Assembly (NCBI GenBank): GCA_023460395.1
Contig: JAEWQB010000026.1
Span: forward strand, 1-53,467
Direction: 5' to 3'
DNA from: Pseudomonadota bacterium
GTDB taxonomy: Bacteria; Desulfobacterota; Desulfovibrionia; Desulfovibrionales; Desulfovibrionaceae
Length of the DNA: 53,467 nucleotides
The stretch's first letter is position 1; every line of letters begins with the position of its first letter. A program made the position numbers and the translations under genes. The notes beneath the pieces are model-generated. The model ran no database searches, was not told the origin of the DNA, and saw only the letters and a list, made by a program, of their open reading frames with translations. Shown piece by piece: positions 18,329 to 29,420 of this stretch.

Positions 18329-19939
18329 TTACGCCGCCTGTCGCAATTGCTCATCAAGGTATTCCAGCAATAGCTGTGTGAGATTTACATACCAAAACTG
18401 CCCAGCCAGCGAGAGCGTGCAGTGCCGGCCGGTACATTCACACAGTCCAGCCCGCTGCCACTGGGAAAGTAAGGGGAGCAGCATTCCGCGCAGACTTTTT
18501 CCGCCGTTGCTATCCCCCAGTGGCTGTTCTTCGCAAAGTGAGTCTATTCGCTGCCAATCAAGCACCCCCTGCTCCAGCCCACTTACCAGCGCCTTATCCA
18601 GCCGAAACCGGGGGGCTGGCTCCATGAGCATGGCTAGCGGCTTTTGCCCCGCAGTTACCTGCGCGAGCCATGCGGCGTAATCACGGGAATTGTACGTCAT
18701 ATGTCCATGCAGACTGCCCCCGGCCCCCGGTCCGAAGGCCAGACAGTCCACGCCTGTCTTTGTGTACAGATTATAGAGATTGCGTTCTCGCGGAGTCCTC
18801 CCCCAATGACTGATAGAAAGACGGCGAAACAACGAATCTTCAAAAAATTCAGACGACATAGCGAACATGCGACTCTGCATGGCAACGTCTGCAGCCGGGG
18901 CGATGCGACCATTCGCTATGGCGGTGGCTAACGGGGAAGCGGTATGGACGCCGAGCTGATAGCAATCCAGCCCGTCCAAATCGAGCGAGCGGGCCACACG
19001 CAGATCGTCCTCCCACACCGCCATAGTTTGGTTGGGCATGCCGTAGATAAGATCCACGACCACCGCAGCCTGATTGTAGGTTTGCAACAAGTGGATATTT
19101 TTCAGTAATGTCTCTTGGTCGGCCCGCCTTCCCATAGCTCGGCGCACATCCGTATTAAAACTCTGCACACCCAGTGAAAAACGGTTTACTCCGTGCGCAA
19201 GGGCCGCCTCGATACGCGGCGCGGTCAGATCGGCGACACGTCCTTCCAATGTGATTTCGCAATCGTTTGCCAGAGGCAGATACGTAGCCGCCGCACGCAA
19301 GACCCGCGCGAGGTCTTCCGGCTCAAGCGCAGTGGGTGTGCCTCCCCCTAGATACAGTGCGTGTACAGGTGCCCCGTTCTGCGCTTCGCGGTCACTCCAG
19401 AGTTGTAATTCCCGAATCAGCGCTTCCGTGTATTCGGCTCCCGCTTCCCGGCGATATTTATTCTGGTAAAAACTGCAATACAGGCAGTGAATTTCACAAA
19501 AAGGCACATGGATGTAGGCCAGACGCGGTCCCATCGCGGGCTTACGGCTAAGTGACTCCAAAAGCGATGCCCGCCGTTCTCCCGCCACAGGAAGCCCCCC
19601 CATACCGGGGTGCACCGTCAACTTGCCTTCAAACGCGTCCGCAAGCGGGTTTCCCCCTTCGCGGGCAAAAAAACGGTTTGAATCGCCGAAATCTCTCTTA
19701 TGCGGCATCAAAAAACGCCCTCCCATCGGCAGCCTATGGTGAGGATGTCCATGGGCTTGGGCAGGCTGTGCGGCATTTCCGTGAGGCGCGGCGTCTGAAC
19801 CCTGTCCCGCAGGACCTTCCGGGTGTTCCAACAAAGCATGAGCACCTGCGAGGTGAGCGTGAGGCATTGCCGAATCGGTAGGCATGGGCAGATCGGCTTC
19901 TGTCGCGGGAGATGAGCAGGAAGAGAGTATCGGTTTCAT
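18329..19939 (-). CDS. hutW: HutW/ChuW-like radical SAM enzyme for anaerobic haem use
   Basis: Radical SAM protein of the HemN/HemW superfamily, 536 residues. The cluster motif is CEIHCLYCSF, followed by LYLGGGTPTAL, FSLGVQSFN and DLIYGMPNQT. The C-terminal region fits the ChuW/HutW branch, which opens the haem ring without oxygen and frees iron. It is longer than the roughly 450 residues usual because of a 100-residue His/Pro-rich N-terminus (PHAHLAGAHALLEH, HGHPHHRLP) that may bind metal. The alternative is a HemW/HemN paralogue. It is divergent from a DtxR-like regulator, which supports a link to iron. Confidence 0.78.
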   Translation of the reverse strand: MKPILSSCSSPATEADLPMPTDSAMPHAHLAGAHALLEHPEGPAGQGSDAAPHGNAAQPAQAHGHPHHRLPMGGRFLMPHKRDFGDSNRFFAREGGNPLADAFEGKLTVHPGMGGLPVAGERRASLLESLSRKPAMGPRLAYIHVPFCEIHCLYCSFYQNKYRREAGAEYTEALIRELQLWSDREAQNGAPVHALYLGGGTPTALEPEDLARVLRAAATYLPLANDCEITLEGRVADLTAPRIEAALAHGVNRFSLGVQSFNTDVRRAMGRRADQETLLKNIHLLQTYNQAAVVVDLIYGMPNQTMAVWEDDLRVARSLDLDGLDCYQLGVHTASPLATAIANGRIAPAADVAMQSRMFAMSSEFFEDSLFRRLSISHWGRTPRERNLYNLYTKTGVDCLAFGPGAGGSLHGHMTYNSRDYAAWLAQVTAGQKPLAMLMEPAPRFRLDKALVSGLEQGVLDWQRIDSLCEEQPLGDSNGGKSLRGMLLPLLSQWQRAGLCECTGRHCTLSLAGQFWYVNLTQLLLEYLDEQLRQAA

Positions 19940-20277
19940 GACTAGGCCGCCTCAGTTGCGGCAAGAATATTTTGTTTTGTGGTTCCTCATAAAGTTTGTA
20001 CAAACAAACTATCGACGGTGATAACGAACTTGAAAATCACTGTCAATTAGGGGAGGCAAAAAAAGTTTATTCATACAAACTTTTTATATAAAATAATATA
20101 TTTAAGTATGTTATGCTTTTAGTTCACCAAAGTTTGGGAATGTTAGAAAATACTAAACTTTGTTCATTTGGGGTTGAATTTGAATCAAAAGCCTGTAAAT
20201 ATACGCTACACTATTCATTTGGAAAATGCGTAACCAGCATCCTACACCTCTCACGTTCTTACCTTCAGGAAGGGACA
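19940..20277 (+). promoter_or_regulatory. Operator region between hutW and the DtxR-like gene
   Basis: 338 AT-rich bases hold repeated AAAGTTT boxes. GTTTGTACAAAC (19994-20005) is a perfect palindrome. AAAAGTTT (20061-20068) faces AAACTTTT (20077-20084), and CAAAGTTT (20128-20135) faces AAACTTTG (20155-20162). The A+T-rich stretch near 20084-20102 could hold the -10 of the regulator. These are probable binding sites of the regulator, inferred from position and symmetry. Confidence 0.6.
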
Positions 20278-20793
20278 ATGCCACTCTCCACTGATGCAAA
20301 ACGCGCCCAGTTGACACCTGTTCTAGAAAATTATCTTGAAGTGATTTTTCGCTTAGAAGCACGCGATGGTGCTGCCAGAGCCAGTACTATTGCGGAAATG
20401 GCTCAGGTTTCCCGGTCCACAGTGACCGGAGCGCTGAAAACGCTCAAAGGACTTGAGCTTGTAGAATATTCTCCATATAGCCTCATATATCTTACCGAAG
20501 AGGGGCGCGATATAGGACGAAAAATCGCACACTGCCATTTCGTCTTTCAGGCATTTCTGGAAAAAGTCCTTCTCTTAGACACAGAAACGTCGGATACAAC
20601 AGCCTGTGCGCTTGAACATGTAGTCCCTGAACAGGTTATTTTGCGGTTGGGCGAATTTGTTCTTTTTCTGAAAAGCCGACCCGATATGTGGGACAATTGG
20701 CATGAGACGTTTAAACATGAAAATATTTTCTCGGTAACCCACACAGCTTCCACCATAGCCGAGATTCTCAAAGCAAAACGAACACGCGCATAG
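20278..20793 (+). CDS. DtxR/MntR-like metal-dependent regulator
   Basis: 171 residues. An N-terminal winged helix (YLEVIFRLEARDGAARASTI, then VSRSTVTGALKTLKGLELVE and YSLIYLTEEGRDIGRKI) is followed by the helical dimerisation domain that carries the metal sites in DtxR proteins (HCHFVFQAFLEKVL, ACALEHVVPEQVILRL). The ATG at 20278 has AGGAAGGG just upstream; the frame stays open further left but that part is not family-like. It is divergent from hutW, with dyads between, so it probably represses hutW and itself when iron or manganese is sufficient. Confidence 0.82.
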   Translation: MPLSTDAKRAQLTPVLENYLEVIFRLEARDGAARASTIAEMAQVSRSTVTGALKTLKGLELVEYSPYSLIYLTEEGRDIGRKIAHCHFVFQAFLEKVLLLDTETSDTTACALEHVVPEQVILRLGEFVLFLKSRPDMWDNWHETFKHENIFSVTHTASTIAEILKAKRTRA

Positions 20794-21126
20794 CTTTCGC
20801 TCCCCCACCCGTTTTTTCATAACCGCAAGGCCCCCCGCGGGAACAGCCCTGTGCCCCGGCACTGCCGCGCTCGCCCCTGCGCTACGCCCCACTCTCCCGT
20901 CCCACTTTCCCCTTTTTGTCCCCCCACAGAGGGCATTTTTTCGCTGCCCACGCGGCTGAAAGCGGCTCTACCCGCCATTCCTCCACGCTCCCCATAGCTT
21001 TGACAGGCCGCCACGTACGCGGGAATTCCCCGATTGAGGTGTCCTGCCCTAAATATTTCTCTCTGAAAAGAATCAATCAGCACAGCATAATATATGAAAA
21101 TAAATAAAATATACCTCAAGACACAT
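20794..21126. other. Gene-free spacer before flagellin
   Basis: About 330 bases without a convincing gene, first GC-rich and then AT-rich. I see only a partial dyad, TTGAGGTGTC near 21034 and ACCTCAAGACAC near 21113, and no clear terminator for the regulator. Confidence 0.4.
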
Positions 21127-21153
21127 TAAGTCTTTCGATATTGATACCGATAC
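21127..21153 (+). promoter_or_regulatory. Sigma-28-type flagellar promoter of flagellin
   Basis: TAAGTCTT (21127-21134), 11 bases, then ACCGATAC (21146-21153), close to the FliA consensus TAAAGTTT-N11-GCCGATAA. It lies 100 bases upstream of the flagellin start. Confidence 0.75.
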
Positions 21154-21252
21154 TGTGCTGTAAGAGAGGAATGCTTCTGGTCAGAAAATGCGCGTCATGG
21201 TGACCAGTATTGCCCAAGTACGAACCTATGACCGATTCAAGGAGGAATGGTC

Positions 21253-22146
21253 ATGAGTCTTGTAATCAATCACAACATGATGGCTATGAACGCCGCACGA
21301 AATCTTGGCGCATCGTATGGAAACCTTTCCACATCGGTTCGTCGTCTTTCGTCCGGCCTGCGTGTTGGAACCGCAGCGGATGATGCCGCTGGTCTGGCTA
21401 TTCGCGAACTTATGCGTGCCGATATCGCCGCACTGAATCAGGGCGTGCGTAACGCCAACGACGCCATTTCGATGATTCAGACGGCAGACGGCGCACTTGG
21501 CGTTATTGACGAAAAGCTCATCCGCATGAAGGAACTGGCGGAACAGGCAGCCACGGGTACCTATAACTCCGACCAGCGCATGATGATCGACTCCGAATAT
21601 CAGGCCATGGCTTCGGAAATCACCCGTATCGCCGATTCCACAGACTTCAACGGCGTGCACTTGCTGAACGGCAACCTGTCCAGCAACACGCACAACGGAA
21701 GCGGACTTACCTCCACTGGCAAAATGAAGGTGCACTTTGGGACCGCGAACGACAGCTCGGAAGACTACTACTACATCCAGATAGGCACCGCCACCGCGTC
21801 CGCGCTGGGCGTGGGCAACCAAGGCGATTCAAGCCGAGCCGGGTACACCATTTCCACACAATCCGCAGCGCAGAATTCCTTGGATGCGATTAACAACGCC
21901 ATCATCTCCAAGGATAAAATCCGTGCGGCTCTTGGTGCATTGCAAAACCGTCTGGAAAACACCATTTCCAACCTGACTATTCAGGCAGAAAACCTGCAAG
22001 CCGCAGAGTCCCGCATCTCGGACGTGGACGTGTCCACCGAAATGACGGAATTCGTCCGCCAACAGATTCTCACGCAGTCCGCAGTCGCCATGCTTTCGCA
22101 GGCGAACAGCCTGCCCAGACTCGCTTTGAATTTGCTGGGGGCATAA
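21253..22146 (+). CDS. fliC: Flagellin
   Basis: 297 residues. The conserved N-terminal D0/D1 region (MSLVINHNMMAMNAARNL, LSSGLRVGTAADDAAGLAI, NDAISMIQTADGAL) and C-terminal region (ISDVDVSTEMTEFVRQQIL, ANSLPRLALNLLGA) enclose a short variable centre of about 100 residues. It is exported and polymerised as the flagellar filament. AAGGAGG lies seven bases before the ATG at 21253. It is transcribed alone from a sigma-28-type promoter and ends at the 22276 terminator. Motility fits the chemotaxis operon in the window. Confidence 0.96.
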   Translation: MSLVINHNMMAMNAARNLGASYGNLSTSVRRLSSGLRVGTAADDAAGLAIRELMRADIAALNQGVRNANDAISMIQTADGALGVIDEKLIRMKELAEQAATGTYNSDQRMMIDSEYQAMASEITRIADSTDFNGVHLLNGNLSSNTHNGSGLTSTGKMKVHFGTANDSSEDYYYIQIGTATASALGVGNQGDSSRAGYTISTQSAAQNSLDAINNAIISKDKIRAALGALQNRLENTISNLTIQAENLQAAESRISDVDVSTEMTEFVRQQILTQSAVAMLSQANSLPRLALNLLGA

Positions 22147-22275
22147 GCGGGACATATTCCCGTAGCTGGCAGGCGATGATCTCGCTGCCCACCCCTAACC
22201 ACAGGGGGATTCCACTTGGGAATGCGGCGTGGCGCACTGCTTCAAGGAACGATCTAGCAGCACCTCTCTACATAC

Positions 22276-22306
22276 AAAAGGGCCGGGGAATATCCCCGGC
22301 CCTTTT
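22276..22306. terminator. Bidirectional terminator between flagellin and ribB
   Basis: Perfect inverted repeat AAAAGGGCCGGGGA / TCCCCGGCCCTTTT with T runs on both strands, serving both convergent genes. Confidence 0.9.
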
Positions 22307-22366
22307 CACAACTTCTGGGTATAACCTGCCGATAGTCAGGCGGCATCTACGCGGCGGAGGAAGAGT

Positions 22367-23020
22367 CTAAACAGCTTGCACCTCGCCCAGCAGGCGATAT
22401 TGCACAATATCTTCCACAGCCAGCACGGGCATGGCATGTTTACGGGCCAGAGCCACAATTTCCGGCAACCGGGCCATGGAGCCGTCAGGATTTGTCACCT
22501 CGCACAAAACGCCGCAAGGGCTTAGTCCCGCAAGACGCATAAGATCTACCGTCGCTTCAGTGTGCCCGCGCCGGGTGAGCACTCCGCCCCGGCGCGCCCG
22601 TAAGGGAAATACATGCCCCGGACGCCGCAGGTCGGACGGACCGGCCCCGTTTGCCACCGCAGCCTGAATGGTGCGCAGCCTATCCGCTGCCGAAACGCCC
22701 GTAGTCACGCCCTCTGCGGCCTCTATACTAACGGTGAATGCGGTTTGATACGGACTTTCATTATGTTCCACCATCATGGACAGGCCAAGCTGGTGAACCT
22801 TTTCATCCGGGAGGCACAGGCAAACAATGCCGCTGCATTCCCGGATAAGCATGGCCATTTGCTCTTTAGTGAGCAGTTCGGCGGAAAAAATAAGGTCGCC
22901 CTCGTTCTCCCTGTTCTCGTCGTCCACCACAAGAACACCCTGTCCGTCACGCAAGGAAGCCAACGCGGTTTCAACACGCTGCAACGGAGAACCAAAGGAA
23001 GTGAGTAAAGACTGATTCAT
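22367..23020 (-). CDS. ribB: RibB, 3,4-dihydroxy-2-butanone 4-phosphate synthase
   Basis: Makes the four-carbon precursor of riboflavin from ribulose 5-phosphate. 217 residues, a stand-alone RibB without the GTP cyclohydrolase II domain of RibBA. Signature DDENRENEGDLI, then SGIVCLCL, TAFTVSIEA, GVSAADR, RRPGHVFPLRA and RRGHTEA are all present. GAGGA lies upstream of the ATG. An FMN riboswitch 125 bases upstream shows control by flavin level. It stands alone here, without other rib genes. Confidence 0.95.
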   Translation of the reverse strand: MNQSLLTSFGSPLQRVETALASLRDGQGVLVVDDENRENEGDLIFSAELLTKEQMAMLIRECSGIVCLCLPDEKVHQLGLSMMVEHNESPYQTAFTVSIEAAEGVTTGVSAADRLRTIQAAVANGAGPSDLRRPGHVFPLRARRGGVLTRRGHTEATVDLMRLAGLSPCGVLCEVTNPDGSMARLPEIVALARKHAMPVLAVEDIVQYRLLGEVQAV

Positions 23021-23145
23021 GGCAAAAGTTCCTCTATGATCACTGAGGTGTTACCTGAATCAGGGTGAGAAAAAAGACAGATGGCGGCACAGATGCCAAG
23101 GAGGGCGCGTGCAAAACACACCCGGCGGAATACTGGCTATCCTAT

Positions 23146-23298
23146 CCTCTTTCATCCGGACTATAACCGTCGGCTCTGGTTTCGCACCAGATCTGCTGAC
23201 CCCCGTCTCTTTTGACCTTCGCCAGAAACGGAGCGCTCGCGGGCTTTCCGAATTGCTCGGATTACCGCCGGTAGGGAATTGCACCCTGCCCTGAGAAT
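23146..23298 (-). ncRNA. FMN riboswitch (RFN element)
   Basis: Read on the minus strand, the conserved blocks occur in order: CAGGGCAGGGTGCAATTCCC, TACCGGCGGT, AAAGCCCGCGAGC, GAGCCGACGGT and ATAGTCCGGATGAAAGAGGA. The variable stem between the second and third lobes is rather long. A T6 tract (23075-23070) after a short GGCA/TGCC hairpin may be the expression platform; this part is uncertain. Confidence 0.93.
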
Positions 23299-23385
23299 AC
23301 GTACCAAACGCTACTGCGTAGCCCAGAGACGTGTCAAGCGTCTCCTTTCAGAATATGCCCGCGCGGCGCGTTATCGCCCTATGAT

Positions 23386-24483
23386 CTACGAATTATCAGG
23401 TGATTGTCCGATGGAGAGCGTGACAAAAGTTTCTTCACCGTTGACGGGAGACAACTTTGCCACCCGATTCCGGCCTGTCCGCTTCGCAAAATAGAGAGCC
23501 TTATCTGCCGCATCGATGAGGTTTTCCCCAAACGCCTCACGCCATGCGGAATCCGCTTCCGCCATGCCGACCGATATGGAAAGGCGCACGTCCGGTCGCA
23601 GAATATCGCCATTAATATCACGCACGACAAAGTCGTACCGCTCTATCCGCTGACGAATGTCCGCCGCCAACTCTTCCACCAACAGCGCGGAGGCCCCGTA
23701 TAGGATAACGGCAAACTCTTCGCCACCGTACCGGCAGGGGAATATTTCCAACCCGTCACCGCCGTGCAAAGAAATAGATTTACGGATAAGTGTGGCAACA
23801 GTGATCAGCGCCTGATCTCCGATGCGATGACCAAACTCATCGTTGAACCGTTTGAACAGATCAATATCCAGCATCAACAGCGACAACGGTACGGAATTGT
23901 CCCGCCAGCCCGCCACACAACGCGCAAGCACCTCGTCGAAAGCACGTCGGTTATTCAGTCCTGTAAGCGGGTCCGTGCGGCTCAGGCGATCAAGGTTCGC
24001 TGCATCCTTTTCCATCAAATGCAGCACTTCCCGGAACGTGGACTGCAACATGGAGATAATCTCTTCCGCATCTTGTCCACTGGCGATGGCCTGCACGCTC
24101 CGTGCTTCCAGCGCCTTCACATCGCCTTGTCTCTCTTGTATCAACCGTTTAAATTCATTTGCCATTTGCACTGTTTCCCGCAGCGCAGCGCGAAGACGTT
24201 CTTCATGCGGGGCCACCAGAATTTCCCGCTCGCGCCGGAGGATGTCCTGATATTGCGCCTCACTGAAATCCCGTTTACGCAGCAGATCCAAAAGCACCCC
24301 CTGCAACTGGCATTGCTGTATCTCAGAAAGATAGGAATAGTCGCGCAACCCCCGCAGATAGAGCACAAGGGTTCGCCACTTGCCATCGCGCGGCACCCCT
24401 GCTTTGTCCAGTATATCGCAAACACGGTCATCAGAACTAAAATCGCACGGTTCCCTGTCGCATGGAGTATTGGATGTTGGCAT
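23386..24483 (-). CDS. Diguanylate cyclase (GGDEF domain)
   Basis: About 365 residues. The C-terminal half is a GGDEF domain with the active-site motif RYGGEEFAV and the preceding DPLTGLNNRRAF and DIDLFKRFNDEFGH, so it should make cyclic di-GMP. The N-terminal 170 residues are mostly helical, with a probable coiled coil before the catalytic domain, and hold no sensor domain I recognise. No membrane segment is seen. The ATG at 24483 has AAGGA upstream. Single gene. Confidence 0.9.
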   Translation of the reverse strand: MPTSNTPCDREPCDFSSDDRVCDILDKAGVPRDGKWRTLVLYLRGLRDYSYLSEIQQCQLQGVLLDLLRKRDFSEAQYQDILRREREILVAPHEERLRAALRETVQMANEFKRLIQERQGDVKALEARSVQAIASGQDAEEIISMLQSTFREVLHLMEKDAANLDRLSRTDPLTGLNNRRAFDEVLARCVAGWRDNSVPLSLLMLDIDLFKRFNDEFGHRIGDQALITVATLIRKSISLHGGDGLEIFPCRYGGEEFAVILYGASALLVEELAADIRQRIERYDFVVRDINGDILRPDVRLSISVGMAEADSAWREAFGENLIDAADKALYFAKRTGRNRVAKLSPVNGEETFVTLSIGQSPDNS

Positions 24484-24630
24484 ACGGAATCCTTCTGCCG
24501 AGCTATAGAAGACAGAGCGAGGTCGCACTTTATGCTATTTGCCTCGACTATGCACAAAAAAAGGCGCCATGTCACCGTAGTTGTAACAAAATGCGCCGAT
24601 GCCGTGCGTTGTTCTGCAAACCAAGTTTGT

Positions 24631-25464
24631 CTATATTTCATTCTCCGGCCAGATATCGCAATGCCTGACAGGTGAGTACCCTTCCGCGAAAGCGGATTCC
24701 GCATCCGCAAATTCCACCCGGTTCGTCACGGCAATACTCTGCACTCCGTCACATGAAGGACTAAAAAAGCGATAACTGCGCACATTCCCCACATACGGAC
24801 CGGAAAACGCTCCTGCCCTATCCAAGGCCCGCCACATACCCACCCGCGCTTTCACAGCGGAGCGCTGCAACGCCTGAAAACGCCGGAGCAATGCCGGGGG
24901 CAGATCGTTTGAGGGGTACACCATCGCTGCCCCCATCCGCACCAACTGCTCATTAATATTTGTGCCGTCCTCAGCATACAGCACTGCGAGCACCCTGCCA
25001 TATCGATCTATATTTTCCGTTTCAATCCGCAGGGGACGGTCCTCAATCAAATGACGAAGCGCCGTGTGGGCTTCTGTTGCATAAAATCCGGCAGGTGTCC
25101 CTTGCCGGGCTAATTCCGGGCTATCTATTCCGAGCAGACGCACGGTGCGCCCGTCGTGCAGCACAATGGTGTCACCATCTGAAACACGGCGCACGGAAAC
25201 CTGTTCCCGTGTTTGCCGGAATGCGCGGCCCTGCGGCTGCGACTCCGGTGAATTTTGCCCAGCCCGTGCTTTTTTCTGCCGAACATGCTCCGGCCCTTCC
25301 GGCCCATGTCGTTCCCGGTACTCCGGCTCTCCCTGCCGCGCCGCGTAGTCGCTCCGCACATCTGACCGCATATCCGCGGACGGCATCCAAAACGAAAGAC
25401 CATACGCGGCAAGCGCGACCAAAAAGAGAAAAATCTTTCGTCGTGAGGAAAAACGCCGGGCCAT
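24631..25464 (-). CDS. Staphylococcal nuclease-fold protein, membrane-anchored or secreted
   Basis: 277 residues: an N-terminal signal/anchor (KIFLFLVALAAYGLSFW), a charged 60-residue spacer, then an SNase domain (VSDGDTIVLHDGRTVRLLG, IDSPE, DRYGRVLAVLY, VRMGAAMVYP). The C-terminal 60 residues resemble the short Ada-type metal-binding tail (VGNVRSYRFF, AVTNRVEF). Acidic active-site residues appear present, so nuclease activity outside the cytoplasm is likely. The ATG at 25464 follows GGGGAG. Single gene next to rpoD. Confidence 0.82.
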   Translation of the reverse strand: MARRFSSRRKIFLFLVALAAYGLSFWMPSADMRSDVRSDYAARQGEPEYRERHGPEGPEHVRQKKARAGQNSPESQPQGRAFRQTREQVSVRRVSDGDTIVLHDGRTVRLLGIDSPELARQGTPAGFYATEAHTALRHLIEDRPLRIETENIDRYGRVLAVLYAEDGTNINEQLVRMGAAMVYPSNDLPPALLRRFQALQRSAVKARVGMWRALDRAGAFSGPYVGNVRSYRFFSPSCDGVQSIAVTNRVEFADAESAFAEGYSPVRHCDIWPENEI

Positions 25465-25541
25465 ATTGTCTCCCCAAAAACACGAGAGAGGGCAGAAACT
25501 CACAAAAACAGTGCCTGAAAAACCACCGTGGACCACAAAAG

Positions 25542-25575
25542 AAGACGGGCGGCTCCCGTAAGAACCGCCCGTCTT
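25542..25575 (-). terminator. Terminator after rpoD
   Basis: Perfect 11-base stem AAGACGGGCGG / CCGCCCGTCTT, followed on the minus strand by CTTTT. Confidence 0.85.
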
Positions 25576-25581
25576 GTCTTG

Positions 25582-27337
<1,756 letters not shown>

Positions 27338-27351
<14 letters not shown>

Positions 27352-29350
27352 TGGACCTCCCCAATGATTCGTTTAACACGCGAAGAAGCTCCATATCCGC
27401 ATCCTGTTCGCCACCCTGTTTCATGTGCCGCATTGCGGCGATAAGGGATTGCCCTTGCTGTTGGCGGCGGTTTTTTTCGAGGAACGCGCAGACATCCGCA
27501 AGCTCTTCCTGTTCTTTTTCGGCGGGCACGCCGCTTTCCACAACGTGCCGTATCCAGAAATCTTTTTCCTCACCGGTCAAATGCATGGCCACGTCTTGCG
27601 GACCATGTTCCACTATGGCTTCCCACAGGCGCTCGGCCCATGGAGACTCTAGGAGTTCGCGTCCGCCATGTTCTTCCAGTACCGGCAGATGATGCGGGTA
27701 CCGGACCAAAAATAACAGGACTGTTTCTTCCAGCGGCACAGCCAGCGAGGGAGGTGGGGACGGTGGTAAATTTCCCCTTCCCTTCCACGGACGGCGCGAC
27801 CTGCCTCCGGCACCTTGCCCGGACTGACCGCCATATTCACGGTCCGGGTGCCATCCGGGACCACTCTCAACGCCATACCGGGCAGAGTTTGGCTTGGCGG
27901 AAAACGGGCCACCACCGTCCGCTTGTGGGAACGGCGCAGCTTGCCCGTTGTGTGGCCCACCATACGCTCCGCCCGCACTAGGAGCCTGCCCTCTGGCACC
28001 GGAGGAAACAGCGGGCTGACGGCTTGACTGACGACCGGGATACTGCTGCTGGCGAGGAGAACGTCGGCTGTCCGTCCGTACCACGCTGCCGCGCAGTTCC
28101 GCTTCATCCAGTCCCAAGCCTCCAGCCAAACGCGAAATATAAAAAGACCGCAACTCAGACTGAGCCAGCGAGTCTAAAAACCGCTTCACCCAATCAAGTA
28201 TCTCGCGCGGTGCCAGCTGTGCAATGGCATCCACACAATACTCCAGACCATCCGGCGCAGAGTCCAGCAGGGCCGCGAAGGCTTCTGTGCCCTGCCCTTG
28301 CAGCAGGCTGTCCACATCCTCGCCATCGGGCATAAGCACCACGCGGCATTGCATGCCCCGGCCCAGAATCATCTCACAGCTTTTCAGAGCTGCCTTACGG
28401 CCTGCCGTGTCACCATCAAAAATAAGGTCTATGCTAGAGCAAAAACCGCCCAACCGGCTTACCTGATCCGGCGTCAGCGCGGTGCCGAGCACGCCGCAGG
28501 CGTTGTCATAGCCAAACTGGTGCAAGGTCAGCACATCCATGTACCCTTCCGTGAGCAGAGCGCGCTTATGGGCGGAAATGGCCCGCCGCGCCTGAAACAG
28601 CCCATAGAGATGCTCCCCCTTCCGGTAAATGGGAGTATCGCTGCTGTTGATATACTTGGCCTGCTCTTTCTCCGGGTCCGCCTCAATAATGCGACCGCCG
28701 AAGGCGATAACCCTACCGGAAAGGTCTTTTATGGGAAAAATCAACCGTGCCCGAAAGCGGTCAAATGTCCGCCCTCGGTCATTGCGGGAAAGCAGCCCCG
28801 ATTCGGCACCCTGTTCTGGTGAAAATCCTTCCGCCTGCAAGGCGTCAGCCAGAGATTGCCACTCGTCCGGTGCCCAGCCCAACTCAAAATTTTTCACAAT
28901 CTCCGGGGCCATGTGTCTTCGCGCTATGTAGTCGCGGCAGGCCGCGCCAGCCGCGCCGTGCAACATATGCTGGAAATGGGCGCTCGCAACTTCGTACATG
29001 CGCAGGCATTGCCGCTTACGATCACGCTCCTGAGCGGCGTGGGGGTCCGGCTTATGCTCCGTCAGTTCCACCCCGGCCTCTTCCGCCAGCATGGTGAGCG
29101 CATCACGGAATTCCAATCCGTTGATCATCCGGTAAAAATCAATAAGGTCGCCTGAAGCGTGGCACCCGAAGCAATAGAAAAAGCCTTCCTGCTCATTAAT
29201 GGTGAAGGAAGGAGTTTTTTCTTGATGAAACGGGCACAGCCCCTTCCACCTGCCGCTGACGAGCCGCAGGTCCATATAGCGCCGCGCCATCTCGGCAAGG
29301 TTGATCCGGGCCTTAATTTCCCGTACCGCTGAATAGTCGCGCCCGCTCAT
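27338..29350 (-). CDS. dnaG: DnaG, replication primase
   Basis: Makes RNA primers for DNA synthesis. About 670 residues. Zinc domain CPFHQEKTPSF...CFGC; core with TOPRIM segment LLTEGYMDVLTLHQFGYD; a 100-residue Gly/Pro/Gln-rich linker (about 425-540); and a C-terminal helicase-binding domain. The start is uncertain: ATG at 29350 (MSGRDYS) or GTG at 29359, neither with a clear ribosome-binding site. It lies between mutS2 and rpoD. Confidence 0.95.
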
Positions 29351-29420
29351 ACACCACACCGCCCGTACGCCAGATACCCCTGCGACATCATATGCTCTCC
29401 CGCAGGGCGCGGCATTCGCG

